50,290 nucleotides of DNA from UBA7239 sp035456205. GTDB taxonomy: Bacteria > Pseudomonadota > Gammaproteobacteria > Pseudomonadales > UBA7239. Shown here one piece after another: positions 9,781-17,703 of this stretch. The stretch covers positions 1 through 50,290 of the forward strand of contig DATIDQ010000090.1 of assembly GCA_035456205.1 (NCBI GenBank). The letters run 5' to 3'. Numbering within the stretch: the stretch's first letter is position 1; the number at the start of each line of letters is the position of its first letter. A program made the position numbers and the translations under genes. Below the pieces are notes generated by a model. It saw only the letters and a list, made by a program, of their open reading frames with translations. It ran no database searches and was not told where the DNA came from.

Positions 9781-10926
9781 TTAAGGTTTTGCTACAGGTG
9801 GGGACGGCGATGTCCGGGAAACTTGCGTAGGCGTTACCGTCATGCCATCACGCACACGTTGCAAACCTTCAGCGACAACTTGCTCTCCAGACTGAAGTCC
9901 TTCCGTAATGACCCAGAGATTATCAACACGCGGCCCCACCTTGACGGTGCGCAACGCAACCTTGTTATCTGTTCCCACTACAGCCACCTGGTACATACCC
10001 TGGATTTCATTCACGGCGCGCTGTGGCACCAGCAGAGCCGCCGGCAATTTTTCAACCAGCAGACGCACGCGACCATATTGACCAGGCCGAATCAGGCGAT
10101 CCGGATTGGCAAAATTGAATTGCAGCGCCAGCGTGCCGGTTTTTGTATCCACTGCGCGCTCCACTGCATCAAACACACCTTTGTGTGGATAGATGGCACC
10201 GTCCGCCAATTGCAATTCAATATCCGCTGGCTGATCTGCGGGACGAGGGCCGCGTTTGGCCAGCTTGAGATATTCCGATTCGCTGATACCAACGCGAAAA
10301 ACAATAGGATCCACTTGCGAAACAGTGGTGAGCAAAGTGCTTTCACCACGCCCCACCAGATTGCCTGCTTTTACTTCTGTGATGCCCACCACACCGTCAA
10401 TCGGTGAAGCGATGGTGGTGTAACCGAGATTGAGTTTTGCCAGATCCACTTGCGCTTTTGCCGCATCAAAAGCAGCCAGGGCATTGTCCAGTTCCTGACG
10501 GCTCACCGCCTGTTTGGCCGCGAGTGGTTTCAAACGCGTGACATCGGTAGTGGCCTTGGTCAATCGCGCTTGCACCGTAGCAAGATCCGCCTGAAATGAT
10601 TTGGGATCAATCTGGTATAGCAGAGTGCCTTTGGTAACAAATGAACCTTCCGTGAAGTTGACGGATTCCAGATAACCTTCGACACGCGCACGGATTTCAA
10701 CATCCTGTTTGCCCTGTGCCTGCCCGACCAGATCCAGATAAACCGGCACATCACGCTGGACGGGAATAACGACCGCGACGTCTGGAGCTGCCGCCGTATT
10801 TCCTGGTGTTTTTCCACAACCCGCCAAGGCAACTACCGCAACCAGTGTGGCTGTTACCACCTGCCGCCAGATGCTTCGGGATATGGCACTGTGGGTGAAA
10901 GCCGTTACAGTTCGGGTGCGATCCAT
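9781..10926 (-). CDS. RND efflux periplasmic adaptor (membrane fusion protein)
   Basis: A 381-residue adaptor that joins the RND pump to the outer membrane channel. The N-terminus holds a signal sequence ending in the lipobox LAGC (about residue 36), so the protein is probably lipid-anchored in the inner membrane, as AcrA is. The first lipoyl half (EIRARVEGYLESVNFTEGSFV) and the second (TTIASPIDGVVGITEVKAGNLV) flank a short coiled-coil hairpin. The C-terminal barrel carries LIRPGQYGRVRLL and LLVPQRAVNEIQG. It is the first gene of the efflux block, 57 bases after the RGG-tailed lipoprotein gene. No local regulator of the TetR or LysR type is visible, which is unusual for this type of operon. 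Confidence 0.96.
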   Translation of the reverse strand: MDRTRTVTAFTHSAISRSIWRQVVTATLVAVVALAGCGKTPGNTAAAPDVAVVIPVQRDVPVYLDLVGQAQGKQDVEIRARVEGYLESVNFTEGSFVTKGTLLYQIDPKSFQADLATVQARLTKATTDVTRLKPLAAKQAVSRQELDNALAAFDAAKAQVDLAKLNLGYTTIASPIDGVVGITEVKAGNLVGRGESTLLTTVSQVDPIVFRVGISESEYLKLAKRGPRPADQPADIELQLADGAIYPHKGVFDAVERAVDTKTGTLALQFNFANPDRLIRPGQYGRVRLLVEKLPAALLVPQRAVNEIQGMYQVAVVGTDNKVALRTVKVGPRVDNLWVITEGLQSGEQVVAEGLQRVRDGMTVTPTQVSRTSPSPPVAKP

Positions 10927-10983
10927 GAGTCATCCATAAGCAAGTGAGTTATAAGTTCATCGGGTGTAATACTAGTGACGAGG

Positions 10984-11460
10984 TTAGCGACGACCGCCAC
11001 CACCCCTGCCACCGCCGCCACGCATGCCTCCCCCGCGCATCCCGCCCCTACTGCCCATATACGACGGCCGCGAACGGGAAGGAAGCGACCGATTACGCTG
11101 AGATGATGTCGGGCTGACACGGGGCTTTTCCGGTCTGTTACCAACATCAGGGTGCTCAACAATCGGATGAGCAGGTTTCAGGTCATCGGTCGGCTTGTCT
11201 GGTTTCCCGGGCCTGTTGCCGCCATTATTGTGGTATGGCGGCAGGACAACTGGGTCATAATCATCGTAATCGTATATCCCGTAATAATAAGGATCGTAAA
11301 AGCCAGCACCATGGTAATAAGCACCCGATCCAGCATGACTACCGCCGCCTGAGTCATCACAACCCACCAGACCTAGACCTGCCGCGCTCATCACCAGAAC
11401 AGGCAGAGCGCGCCTCAGAAAGGCATCTCCCAGAGCAGCGGACTTCAACCGAACCGTCAT
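10984..11460 (-). CDS. lipoprotein with Tyr-rich middle and RGG-type Gly/Arg tail
   Basis: A 158-residue predicted lipoprotein that I do not recognise. The signal sequence ends in LVGC; the mature N-terminus is Asp/Ser/Gly-rich. A Tyr/Asp-rich stretch follows (around FYDPYYYGIYDYDDYDP), then a Pro/Lys/Glu-rich linker, then a tail made of MRGGG and RGGGG units ending in RR. The composition is very biased and the protein is probably mostly disordered. Its start overlaps the stop of the exported VOC gene (ATGA), so the two are translationally coupled. The 57-base gap to the RND adaptor shows no terminator, so it may share a transcript with the efflux genes. RGG tails can bind nucleic acid or polyanions; here the role is unknown. 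Confidence 0.75.
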   Translation of the reverse strand: MTVRLKSAALGDAFLRRALPVLVMSAAGLGLVGCDDSGGGSHAGSGAYYHGAGFYDPYYYGIYDYDDYDPVVLPPYHNNGGNRPGKPDKPTDDLKPAHPIVEHPDVGNRPEKPRVSPTSSQRNRSLPSRSRPSYMGSRGGMRGGGMRGGGGRGGGGRR

Positions 11461-12293
11461 GGTGCGTCCTCCGTCTGCTCATCCCACTCCATGATACCGA
11501 CAGCACCGCCCGTTGGATCAGCAATCACCGCAGCGCGCCCGGCAAACAGATCGGGGCGGGGCGGCACCAGTACCGTGCCTCCAAGTTGCTGTGCTCTGGC
11601 GATGGTCGCGGCAACATTATCGACTCGCAAGGACGGTATCCAGCACGGTGTGACATCCCGGCGCTTGGGCGAAATCGCCATCACAGCCGCGCGGGCATAA
11701 CCTTCACTGGAAAGAAGGAATTGATCAGCACCATTGGCATGGCCGTTTTTAATCAGCTCATAGTTCGCCACGTGCTGATAGAAACTGCCGGCTTTGTGTA
11801 CATCGCGACTCAACAACTGGATCCAGATCCAGTCGCCAGTCTCGGCCAGATAATCTACCGGATCACCGGCTGCAAAGTGCACAACACCAAATAACGCACC
11901 TTCAGGGTCGGCAAATACCATGGCATCACCATCCTGTCCGGGTAATTTGCGCAGCGGAGCCCTCACCTTGCCACCCGCAGCCAGAATGGATTGTCCGGTT
12001 TTTTGTACGTCAGCTACCGAAATATAGCCAAACCAACGCGGTTTTCCCGCAGCACTTTTTGCACGTGGATAATAGAACAGACCTGCAACAGGCTCATCGT
12101 GATTGTACGCCGTGGCATAACCATCCACTTCCTCGAAGGTCCAGCCAAACAGGCCGGCATAAAAACGGGTTGCGACAGCAAGGTCATCCGTGACGAGTTC
12201 GGCCCAGACAAATTTCCCTGTCAGCTGCGTCGCATGCGTGTGCACACTAAACAGCACTGCCAGCAGCACCGGCATAAAAGCTTTTCTCGACAT
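11457..12293 (-). CDS. exported protein with two VOC (glyoxalase-fold) domains
   Basis: A 278-residue protein. The start at 12293 has AGAAGGA a few bases upstream and begins MSRKAFMPVLLAVLFSVHTHAT, a signal peptide likely cut after HTHA. Two VOC modules follow: KFVWAELVTDDLAVATRFYAGLFGW with the end FADPEGALFGVVHF, and a second starting WIWIQLLSRDVHKAGSFYQHV and ending IADPTGGAVGIMEW. Tandem VOC proteins resembling glyoxalase or bleomycin-resistance proteins are common in the cytoplasm; a Sec signal is unusual. The conserved Glu at the usual metal position is partly present (PEGALFG, and MEW at the end). Catalysis cannot be judged. It is coupled to the RGG lipoprotein gene by a four-base overlap. 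Confidence 0.82.
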   Translation of the reverse strand: MSRKAFMPVLLAVLFSVHTHATQLTGKFVWAELVTDDLAVATRFYAGLFGWTFEEVDGYATAYNHDEPVAGLFYYPRAKSAAGKPRWFGYISVADVQKTGQSILAAGGKVRAPLRKLPGQDGDAMVFADPEGALFGVVHFAAGDPVDYLAETGDWIWIQLLSRDVHKAGSFYQHVANYELIKNGHANGADQFLLSSEGYARAAVMAISPKRRDVTPCWIPSLRVDNVAATIARAQQLGGTVLVPPRPDLFAGRAAVIADPTGGAVGIMEWDEQTEDAP

Positions 12294-12466
12294 GTGTTCT
12301 ATCCTTCTGTGACACACGGTAAATATTAGGCCAGTTTACAGCGGTTTTATGACAGGAAGTATCTACAAAATGACCGCAATCGATCATGATAGGCTTCGCC
12401 TGTCAGTGCTCAACACTACTGTACCGGCCACTGCACGCACCTGGTTCGTCTGGAGGATATTTTTAC

Positions 12467-13345
12467 ATGAGTAAATCTGCGTCAAGCACGTCAAAAAAAA
12501 TTGGCACAACCATTAAAAAACCCGCTGATCCAGCCAAAAAATCAGCACCGGACAAATTGAAAAGAAAAGACTACGACAAGGCGCTCAAGCACCTGCACAT
12601 AGAACTGGTGAAGTTGCAGCAATGGGTCGTCGCTAAAGGCATTAAGATTTGTATTGTTTTTGAAGGTCGGGATGGTGCCGGCAAAGGCGGTACGATCAAG
12701 GCTATTACGGAACGGGTCAGCCCGCGCGTGTTTCGTGTTGCCGCATTGCCCACCCCGTCGGACAGGGAAAAAAGCCAGATGTATATCCAGCGTTATATCG
12801 CGCACTTTCCTGCTGCTGGTGAAGTCGTGATTTTTGATCGCAGCTGGTACAACCGCGCCGGCGTTGAGCGTGTCATGGGGTTCACTCCTGAAGAAAAGGT
12901 GAAGAAATTTCTGAAGGTTGTGCCCTTTGTGGAAAACTCCATGCTCAGCTCCAACATCCTGCTGTTCAAATACTGGCTGGAAGTCAGCCCGGAAGTGCAG
13001 GCTGAACGCCTTAAGGATCGCATCAAGGACAAACGCAAGATATGGAAGTTGTCACCAATGGATATAAAATCCTACACGCGTTGGGATGAATACACCAAGG
13101 CGCGTGATGAAATGTTTGAGGCTACTGATACGCATTCTGCACCGTGGTTTGTTGCACATTCGGATGACAAGAAACAGGTTCGTATCGACATCATTACGCA
13201 CCTCTTGTCACAGATTCCCTATAAGGAAGTTCCTGCCAAAAAAGTAGAGTTGCCTGATAGAAAAGTCAAAAAAGATGATCCTGCAAAAATGAAAAAACGC
13301 AAAGTTGTTCCGACTATAAAAATACCGCGCAGCGATAAAGACTGA
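12467..13345 (+). CDS. ppk2: polyphosphate kinase 2 (PPK2 family)
   Basis: A 292-residue cytoplasmic enzyme that uses polyphosphate to phosphorylate nucleoside mono- or diphosphates. The start at 12467 has GGAGG ten bases upstream; the 27-residue upstream extension is rejected. The first 35 residues are Lys/Ser-rich and probably disordered. Then come LQQWVVAKGIKICIVFEGRDGAGKGG, which holds the Walker A loop, and VIFDRSWYNRAGVERVMGF, the Walker B and lid region. The lid has YIQRYIAHFPAAGEVV. The C-terminal tail is again Lys-rich (KVKKDDPAKMKKRK). Length and motifs fit one-domain PPK2 proteins; class I or II cannot be settled here. It is transcribed alone, divergent from the exported VOC gene. 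Confidence 0.95.
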   Translation: MSKSASSTSKKIGTTIKKPADPAKKSAPDKLKRKDYDKALKHLHIELVKLQQWVVAKGIKICIVFEGRDGAGKGGTIKAITERVSPRVFRVAALPTPSDREKSQMYIQRYIAHFPAAGEVVIFDRSWYNRAGVERVMGFTPEEKVKKFLKVVPFVENSMLSSNILLFKYWLEVSPEVQAERLKDRIKDKRKIWKLSPMDIKSYTRWDEYTKARDEMFEATDTHSAPWFVAHSDDKKQVRIDIITHLLSQIPYKEVPAKKVELPDRKVKKDDPAKMKKRKVVPTIKIPRSDKD

Positions 13346-13492
13346 CCGAGGCCGCCAACAGCCAACAAACCTTTGATTCGGATCACGATCTGTGTCACTG
13401 TCAAGTTGACTGTAGCCAGCCTGTGTTCGGTCTGCTCGCTGATGTCATCAAGCTTAGTCTATGCTTCATCAAGCCAACCAAGGAGAACCACC

Positions 13493-14023
13493 ATGAAAAA
13501 ATCAATCGCCATTCTCACAACCATTATCGCGTTATCCAGCATTACCGGCTGTATGGGACGCAACGCAATGACCAAATCCGTTCATGACTGGAATCTGGAG
13601 ACCGCCGACAGCCGATGGGGTCGTGAAGGATTATTCATAGTCACAGCTCCTGTCTGGTTTATCACCAGTTATATTGACCTGTTCATCGTGAACTCGATTG
13701 AATTCTGGAGTGGAAAAAACCCTATCAACAAGAACGGCGCCCTGGTTGATACCAAGGTTGCCACACTGGAAAAAATGGGAATCCAGAATGTCGCTTCTGC
13801 CCAGTCGCGCTTTTTTGAAAATGAAATATTGACGTATGTCACTTACAACGATGGATCGAAGGAAGTACTCCATGCAACGCGTGCTGATGGCGTGTATTCG
13901 TTCTATCGAGGCAAAGAGCTGGTGATGCAAGTGAAAGAGGATCAACTGAAAGATTTGCAAGCCTCTATCAAAGCAAGGATGGAAACCTATGCCAGCATGC
14001 AAACAGCAACTCGCACGCTGTAA
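13493..14023 (+). CDS. DUF3332-like lipoprotein
   Basis: A 176-residue lipoprotein. AAGGAG lies seven bases before the ATG at 13493. The signal sequence ends in the lipobox ITGC, followed by MGRNAMTKSVHDWNLETADSRWGREGLF and a hydrophobic stretch (VTAPVWFITSYIDLFIVNSIEFW). This pattern resembles the DUF3332 family of small envelope proteins of unknown function. The C-terminal part has YNDGSKEVLHATRADGVYSFYRGKELV, probably beta-rich, and a helical end. It is followed 15 bases later by a strong terminator. Confidence 0.85.
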   Translation: MKKSIAILTTIIALSSITGCMGRNAMTKSVHDWNLETADSRWGREGLFIVTAPVWFITSYIDLFIVNSIEFWSGKNPINKNGALVDTKVATLEKMGIQNVASAQSRFFENEILTYVTYNDGSKEVLHATRADGVYSFYRGKELVMQVKEDQLKDLQASIKARMETYASMQTATRTL

Positions 14024-14038
14024 GCAACAGGCGTTAGT

Positions 14039-14066
14039 AAAAAGGCGACCAATAGGTCGCCTTTTT
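14039..14066. terminator. bidirectional intrinsic terminator
   Basis: AAAAAGGCGACC, loop AATA, GGTCGCCTTTTT: a perfect 12-bp stem with a T run on both strands. It lies between two convergent genes, the DUF3332-like lipoprotein gene (ends 14023) and the small gene that ends at 14087, and should serve both. Confidence 0.95.
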
Positions 14067-14086
14067 ATTGTCTTGATTCCTGCATG

Positions 14087-14368
14087 TCATTTCTTGCGGT
14101 TTTGTTCGTTTTCCAGCGCTTTCGCCATGATGTCTTCATAGATATGAATGGAGTTGCTAACAATATCCATATATTCGGGAAATTTGGCGTAGTACTGCCT
14201 GTTCTCATTGCTATCGCGAAATACGCGTTCGAGAAATTCTATATCGTAATCTGTCAGGCATTCACCTTGGTCAACACGTTCCTTGATTTCAATAGCGCGC
14301 GGCAAACGTTCTTTGTTAAAACGCTCTAATAGTGCTTGTATCGTTCCCAGATCATCTTGACTATGCAT
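14087..14368 (-). CDS. small hypothetical protein
   Basis: A 93-residue charged, mostly helical protein without signal peptide or membrane span, probably cytoplasmic. I do not recognise the family. The start at 14368 (MHSQDD) has AGGAG six bases upstream and is preferred over one five codons earlier. Features are LLERFNKERLPRAIEIKERVDQGECLTDYDIEFLERVF and a Lys/Arg end. It follows the SSS-DDD lipoprotein gene with a 15-base gap, and ends just before the bidirectional terminator, so it is the last gene of a possible cti operon. Confidence 0.75.
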   Translation of the reverse strand: MHSQDDLGTIQALLERFNKERLPRAIEIKERVDQGECLTDYDIEFLERVFRDSNENRQYYAKFPEYMDIVSNSIHIYEDIMAKALENEQNRKK

Positions 14369-14383
14369 AGCGTACTCCTGCAC

Positions 14384-14635
14384 TTATTTATTCATGGCTT
14401 TATTGATTTTTTTAAGCTGTTTCTGGTAATCCTCATCAGAAATCAGTTTCTTTTCGTGTGCTTCATTGAGCTGTAGCAATTGTTCAGGGTAGTTGGGCGC
14501 TTGCACAACCATTGGGCTCTCATCGTCATCACTACTACTGCTACTACTGCTTCTGCTACACGAACAACCTGCCAACACAGCGACGGACAACAAAACTGCC
14601 GACATGGCACAACGTGTATACGGCAACTGCTTCAT
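14384..14635 (-). CDS. small Ser/Asp-rich lipoprotein
   Basis: An 83-residue lipoprotein with AAGGAG six bases before the ATG at 14635. The signal sequence ends in the lipobox LAGC, followed by SCSRSSSSSSSDDDE, a low-complexity linker. The C-terminal 35 residues (LLQLNEAHEKKLISDEDYQKQLKKINKAMNK) look like the short helical SHOCT-type module found at the ends of many envelope proteins; this match is by eye only. It starts 51 bases after the cti gene and is 15 bases ahead of the next small gene. Confidence 0.78.
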   Translation of the reverse strand: MKQLPYTRCAMSAVLLSVAVLAGCSCSRSSSSSSSDDDESPMVVQAPNYPEQLLQLNEAHEKKLISDEDYQKQLKKINKAMNK

Positions 14636-14686
14636 AAAAAACTCCTTGTGTACAAACGAAACCATAATCCAAGCATATACCGCCTG

Positions 14687-17083
14687 TCAGCGATTCTCAA
14701 AGCGGTTATAGTCCAGTACACCACCTTCAACCGGCTCATTACGAATATAGTCTCTTTGCAGTGCATCGCTGAACGCCCAGAAGTCAGGACTAGTGCGGCG
14801 AACACCAAACCGGTCCAGCAATACCGTGTAGTCCGTTTCTGTTTGCATATTTGCCAGTTGATCGACAAAACCCGCCAACGAACCAGCCGGAACCCTGAAA
14901 AAGGCATTCGGGTAAGCGCCAACAATACCCGGCACAACCGTCAGAGTGTCCTCGGCTGGCCGCCGCCGTTCTGCATTATCCAGTAACTGTGAAATATTGC
15001 TGTAACTATCGTTATGTATCAACGTGAAGTAATGGCTCTTGCCTGCATCATCGTCAACACGCAGAACGCTATTCTCGGGAAAAATACCAATTCCAATACC
15101 GTGCACTTTTTGTAACCGCATGATTTGCTGCTGGATTTTTTTATCCTTGATTTTCTGCAAGCTGAAGCGCTGTGAAACATTATTTCCTATATGCGCCGCC
15201 AATAATTTATACAGTTCCTGTTGCGGTTGATTCGTATGATAGACAACACCGCTTTCTGCAGAATAATCAAAGTGATCACCAAAAATATAATCCTTCACAT
15301 TATTACTGGCGCCGCGATACCAGGAATCTACAGTTGGTTTGCGCGACTTCAATGGCAGCAAGGCAATAAAGTTAGCCTCTCCTTCCATGCGCAAAAAATC
15401 CATATACAAACGCGTATTGAGCTGATGCCCTACGCTGCCGTACACATCAAAACCCGCTACCAGCAAATAATAAATGCGCTCTAGCAGGGCGTAACTGATC
15501 AGCCAGGCCGTTTTGGGTGGCGGACCCACCAGGCCTTTTACTACAGATGCGCTGTCCGAATGGCGAAAAATAGTCAGTGCAGCATTGTCATTGTTACCAC
15601 TTCCATTCCACACCAGATCCAGTGTAAGCCTGTTGGAAGCATCAAATGTTTTTCCCAATTGTGTGGATTTTGCTTTTAGATAATCTTTCTGCAATCTGGA
15701 GTATTTCAGCCAGTCCAGCACACCAGCATCACTCTCATCTTCACTCGGTAAACGCAGATTTTTACTTTCACGCATCAGGAAATTATTTGTAAGTTTCGCT
15801 GGCATTTTATCGGGATCAACAAAAAATACCCAGAAATTATCCTGTATAACACTGAGAGCCACCTGACCACGGCATACCGGCCCTTTGATAAAGGTATCAA
15901 TAATAAACTGCGCGTCATCAAGCAAGAAACGGTACCGTGAATCAATAGGCAATGCGTAGAAAGCAAGAAACGGATTGCCCGCTACCGCTGGCGCATAAGA
16001 CGGCAAACTGTCCACGGTATAATTTGCATCGACAAACCATTTCTGCCACTTTGCCATACGCGCCGAGTTCAAGGCATAAGGCATATGCGTTTTTTCGACA
16101 ACACTGCCCGAATCAAAACGAATGCGATACCAGAATGGCTCCGACCCGGGATCATCATACGGACGGCGGGTAGCAATCTCGTCTACAGGCTCACCCGGCG
16201 GAGTAGAAGATCGTACCAGATGAAAAAAATAACGGTTACTCGCTGGCAATACTTCATCAAAATAAATATGTGACAGGTACAAATGTTCATAGATATACCG
16301 GCTAACCAGTTTTTGTTTCAATGAAGTACCATTAAAAAAATCTTCCCACACCGTAATTTGCTGCTGGATATTCGCTGGCAATGCAGGTGTTTTTCCCACT
16401 GGCGAGCCTGCCGCCAACCATTCTTCCATGGTAGAAAATTCTTTATCAGATAAAGCAGGCAAGCCATACGGCATTCCCCACTCGGCATGCTCTTTTTCAA
16501 ACGCATCCATCTTTTCTATAGTCGGGCAGGTTTGCTCTCTGCTCAGTGAAAAAGTAAAAATATCCGGATTGAGGACATTTTTTTCCGGCAATGGATTTTT
16601 ACGTTTCAAATCGAGAATGCGATACATCACACTGCCCTGCAGGTTGGCTTCGCGTGAATCTTCTCTTTCATTCAATACTGGATGAAACCCTCGCTCACGC
16701 CACTCCTCCGGCGTCTGTGCATCCACAAACAGGCGGCTGGGTTCGGCCGGGGCCAGTCGATTTGTATAGACCTGCTCCGCATTGGAACCACGGGCAATAC
16801 CATCCCATGACGTCAAGTTTTGCTGGCAAGGTGCATCGTAACAACCATGGCACACCGTACAGCGCTGCTCCAGCAATGGCCGTACATCATGCCAATATTC
16901 CGGCGTGCCTTTTTGCAGTGGCGGCGGATTGTTGTAACGTGCCACATCCGACACACCAAAACGCTCATCCAGTTGATGCACCAGCAGTGGCGTACAACCA
17001 ATCAGCACAGCCAGCAGTAACAATAATGTCGCCGCTTTTCTGTTGCGATGGCGAGAATACAATTGTTTCAAAGTGTGATTCAT
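14687..17083 (-). CDS. cti: fatty acid cis/trans isomerase
   Basis: A 798-residue periplasmic c-type heme enzyme that turns cis double bonds of membrane phospholipids into trans, a fast response to solvents, heat and other membrane stress. An N-terminal hydrophobic segment (LLLLLAVLIGC) exports it. The heme motif CTVCH lies at about residues 75-79, followed by GCYDAPCQ. Further family blocks are LTSWDGIARGSNAEQVY, the MPYGLPALSDKEFSTMEEWLAAGSP block and FWYRIRFDSGSVVEKTHMPYAL. Length is normal for Cti of Pseudomonas and Vibrio. Two small genes follow closely on the same strand and may be co-transcribed. The stress link fits the nearby efflux and lipid-transport genes, but that is only context. 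Confidence 0.96.
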   Translation of the reverse strand: MNHTLKQLYSRHRNRKAATLLLLLAVLIGCTPLLVHQLDERFGVSDVARYNNPPPLQKGTPEYWHDVRPLLEQRCTVCHGCYDAPCQQNLTSWDGIARGSNAEQVYTNRLAPAEPSRLFVDAQTPEEWRERGFHPVLNEREDSREANLQGSVMYRILDLKRKNPLPEKNVLNPDIFTFSLSREQTCPTIEKMDAFEKEHAEWGMPYGLPALSDKEFSTMEEWLAAGSPVGKTPALPANIQQQITVWEDFFNGTSLKQKLVSRYIYEHLYLSHIYFDEVLPASNRYFFHLVRSSTPPGEPVDEIATRRPYDDPGSEPFWYRIRFDSGSVVEKTHMPYALNSARMAKWQKWFVDANYTVDSLPSYAPAVAGNPFLAFYALPIDSRYRFLLDDAQFIIDTFIKGPVCRGQVALSVIQDNFWVFFVDPDKMPAKLTNNFLMRESKNLRLPSEDESDAGVLDWLKYSRLQKDYLKAKSTQLGKTFDASNRLTLDLVWNGSGNNDNAALTIFRHSDSASVVKGLVGPPPKTAWLISYALLERIYYLLVAGFDVYGSVGHQLNTRLYMDFLRMEGEANFIALLPLKSRKPTVDSWYRGASNNVKDYIFGDHFDYSAESGVVYHTNQPQQELYKLLAAHIGNNVSQRFSLQKIKDKKIQQQIMRLQKVHGIGIGIFPENSVLRVDDDAGKSHYFTLIHNDSYSNISQLLDNAERRRPAEDTLTVVPGIVGAYPNAFFRVPAGSLAGFVDQLANMQTETDYTVLLDRFGVRRTSPDFWAFSDALQRDYIRNEPVEGGVLDYNRFENR

Positions 17084-17170
17084 ACTGGTTTGGCCCGAGC
17101 AAACAGGGTGACAGATTTAATTGCAGGCAGAATAATGCATACTTGGGGCTTGTAATAGTGGAGAGAGAAG

Positions 17171-17680
17171 ATGAACGCTATCCGCATAATTCTGATATTT
17201 GCACCGATTCTGTTAGCGGGTTTGTCTGGTTGCGCCAATGACGCAACCCCCAACACCAATGTCTTCAAACCAACGCCCATACAATTCAGCGACAACGGGA
17301 TGCTCTACATCTATCGGCCAGAGGCATCAACACCGGGTACGACAAAGCCACTGCGTTTCAGTTATCCGGAAGTTATTGTCGATGACAAAAGCGTTGGCAT
17401 TATTGAATACAACAGCTATCTCTCGTTAGAACTGAAACCCGGCCCACACAAAATTCGTTTGACTGGCTTGACCGAAAAAGCAAAAGACTGGGAACCAAGA
17501 GATATCAAACAGAACGTGAATATCAGCTCGAATAGCCCAACCTATTTGCGCTTCAAAGTGGAATTTGACCTGAACAAAATGAATATTTTCCAACCGGATT
17601 TCCAGTACAGAATTTTTCTGACGCCAGTAAGTGATGATGATGCCATTTACGAAATACGTCACACCTATCCCATGAAATAA
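17171..17680 (+). CDS. DUF2846-type lipoprotein
   Basis: A 169-residue lipoprotein with a GGAGAGAG ribosome binding site. The signal sequence ends in LSGC. The body starts GMLYIYRPEASTPGTTKPLRFSYPEVIVDDKSVGIIEYNSYLSLELKPGPHKIRL, the typical opening of DUF2846 proteins (a small beta-rich domain of unknown function). It is divergent from cti across 87 bases and is followed 23 bases later by the gene at 17704 on the same strand. Confidence 0.85.
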   Translation: MNAIRIILIFAPILLAGLSGCANDATPNTNVFKPTPIQFSDNGMLYIYRPEASTPGTTKPLRFSYPEVIVDDKSVGIIEYNSYLSLELKPGPHKIRLTGLTEKAKDWEPRDIKQNVNISSNSPTYLRFKVEFDLNKMNIFQPDFQYRIFLTPVSDDDAIYEIRHTYPMK

Positions 17681-17703
17681 ATACAGGATGTAAACTCTGG
17701 CTT

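Noticed and set aside
9424..10407. 327-codon open frame on the plus strand opposite the RND adaptor and pump ends
   Set aside because: It lies antisense to two clearly coding genes, is His/Arg/Cys-rich and has no family features.
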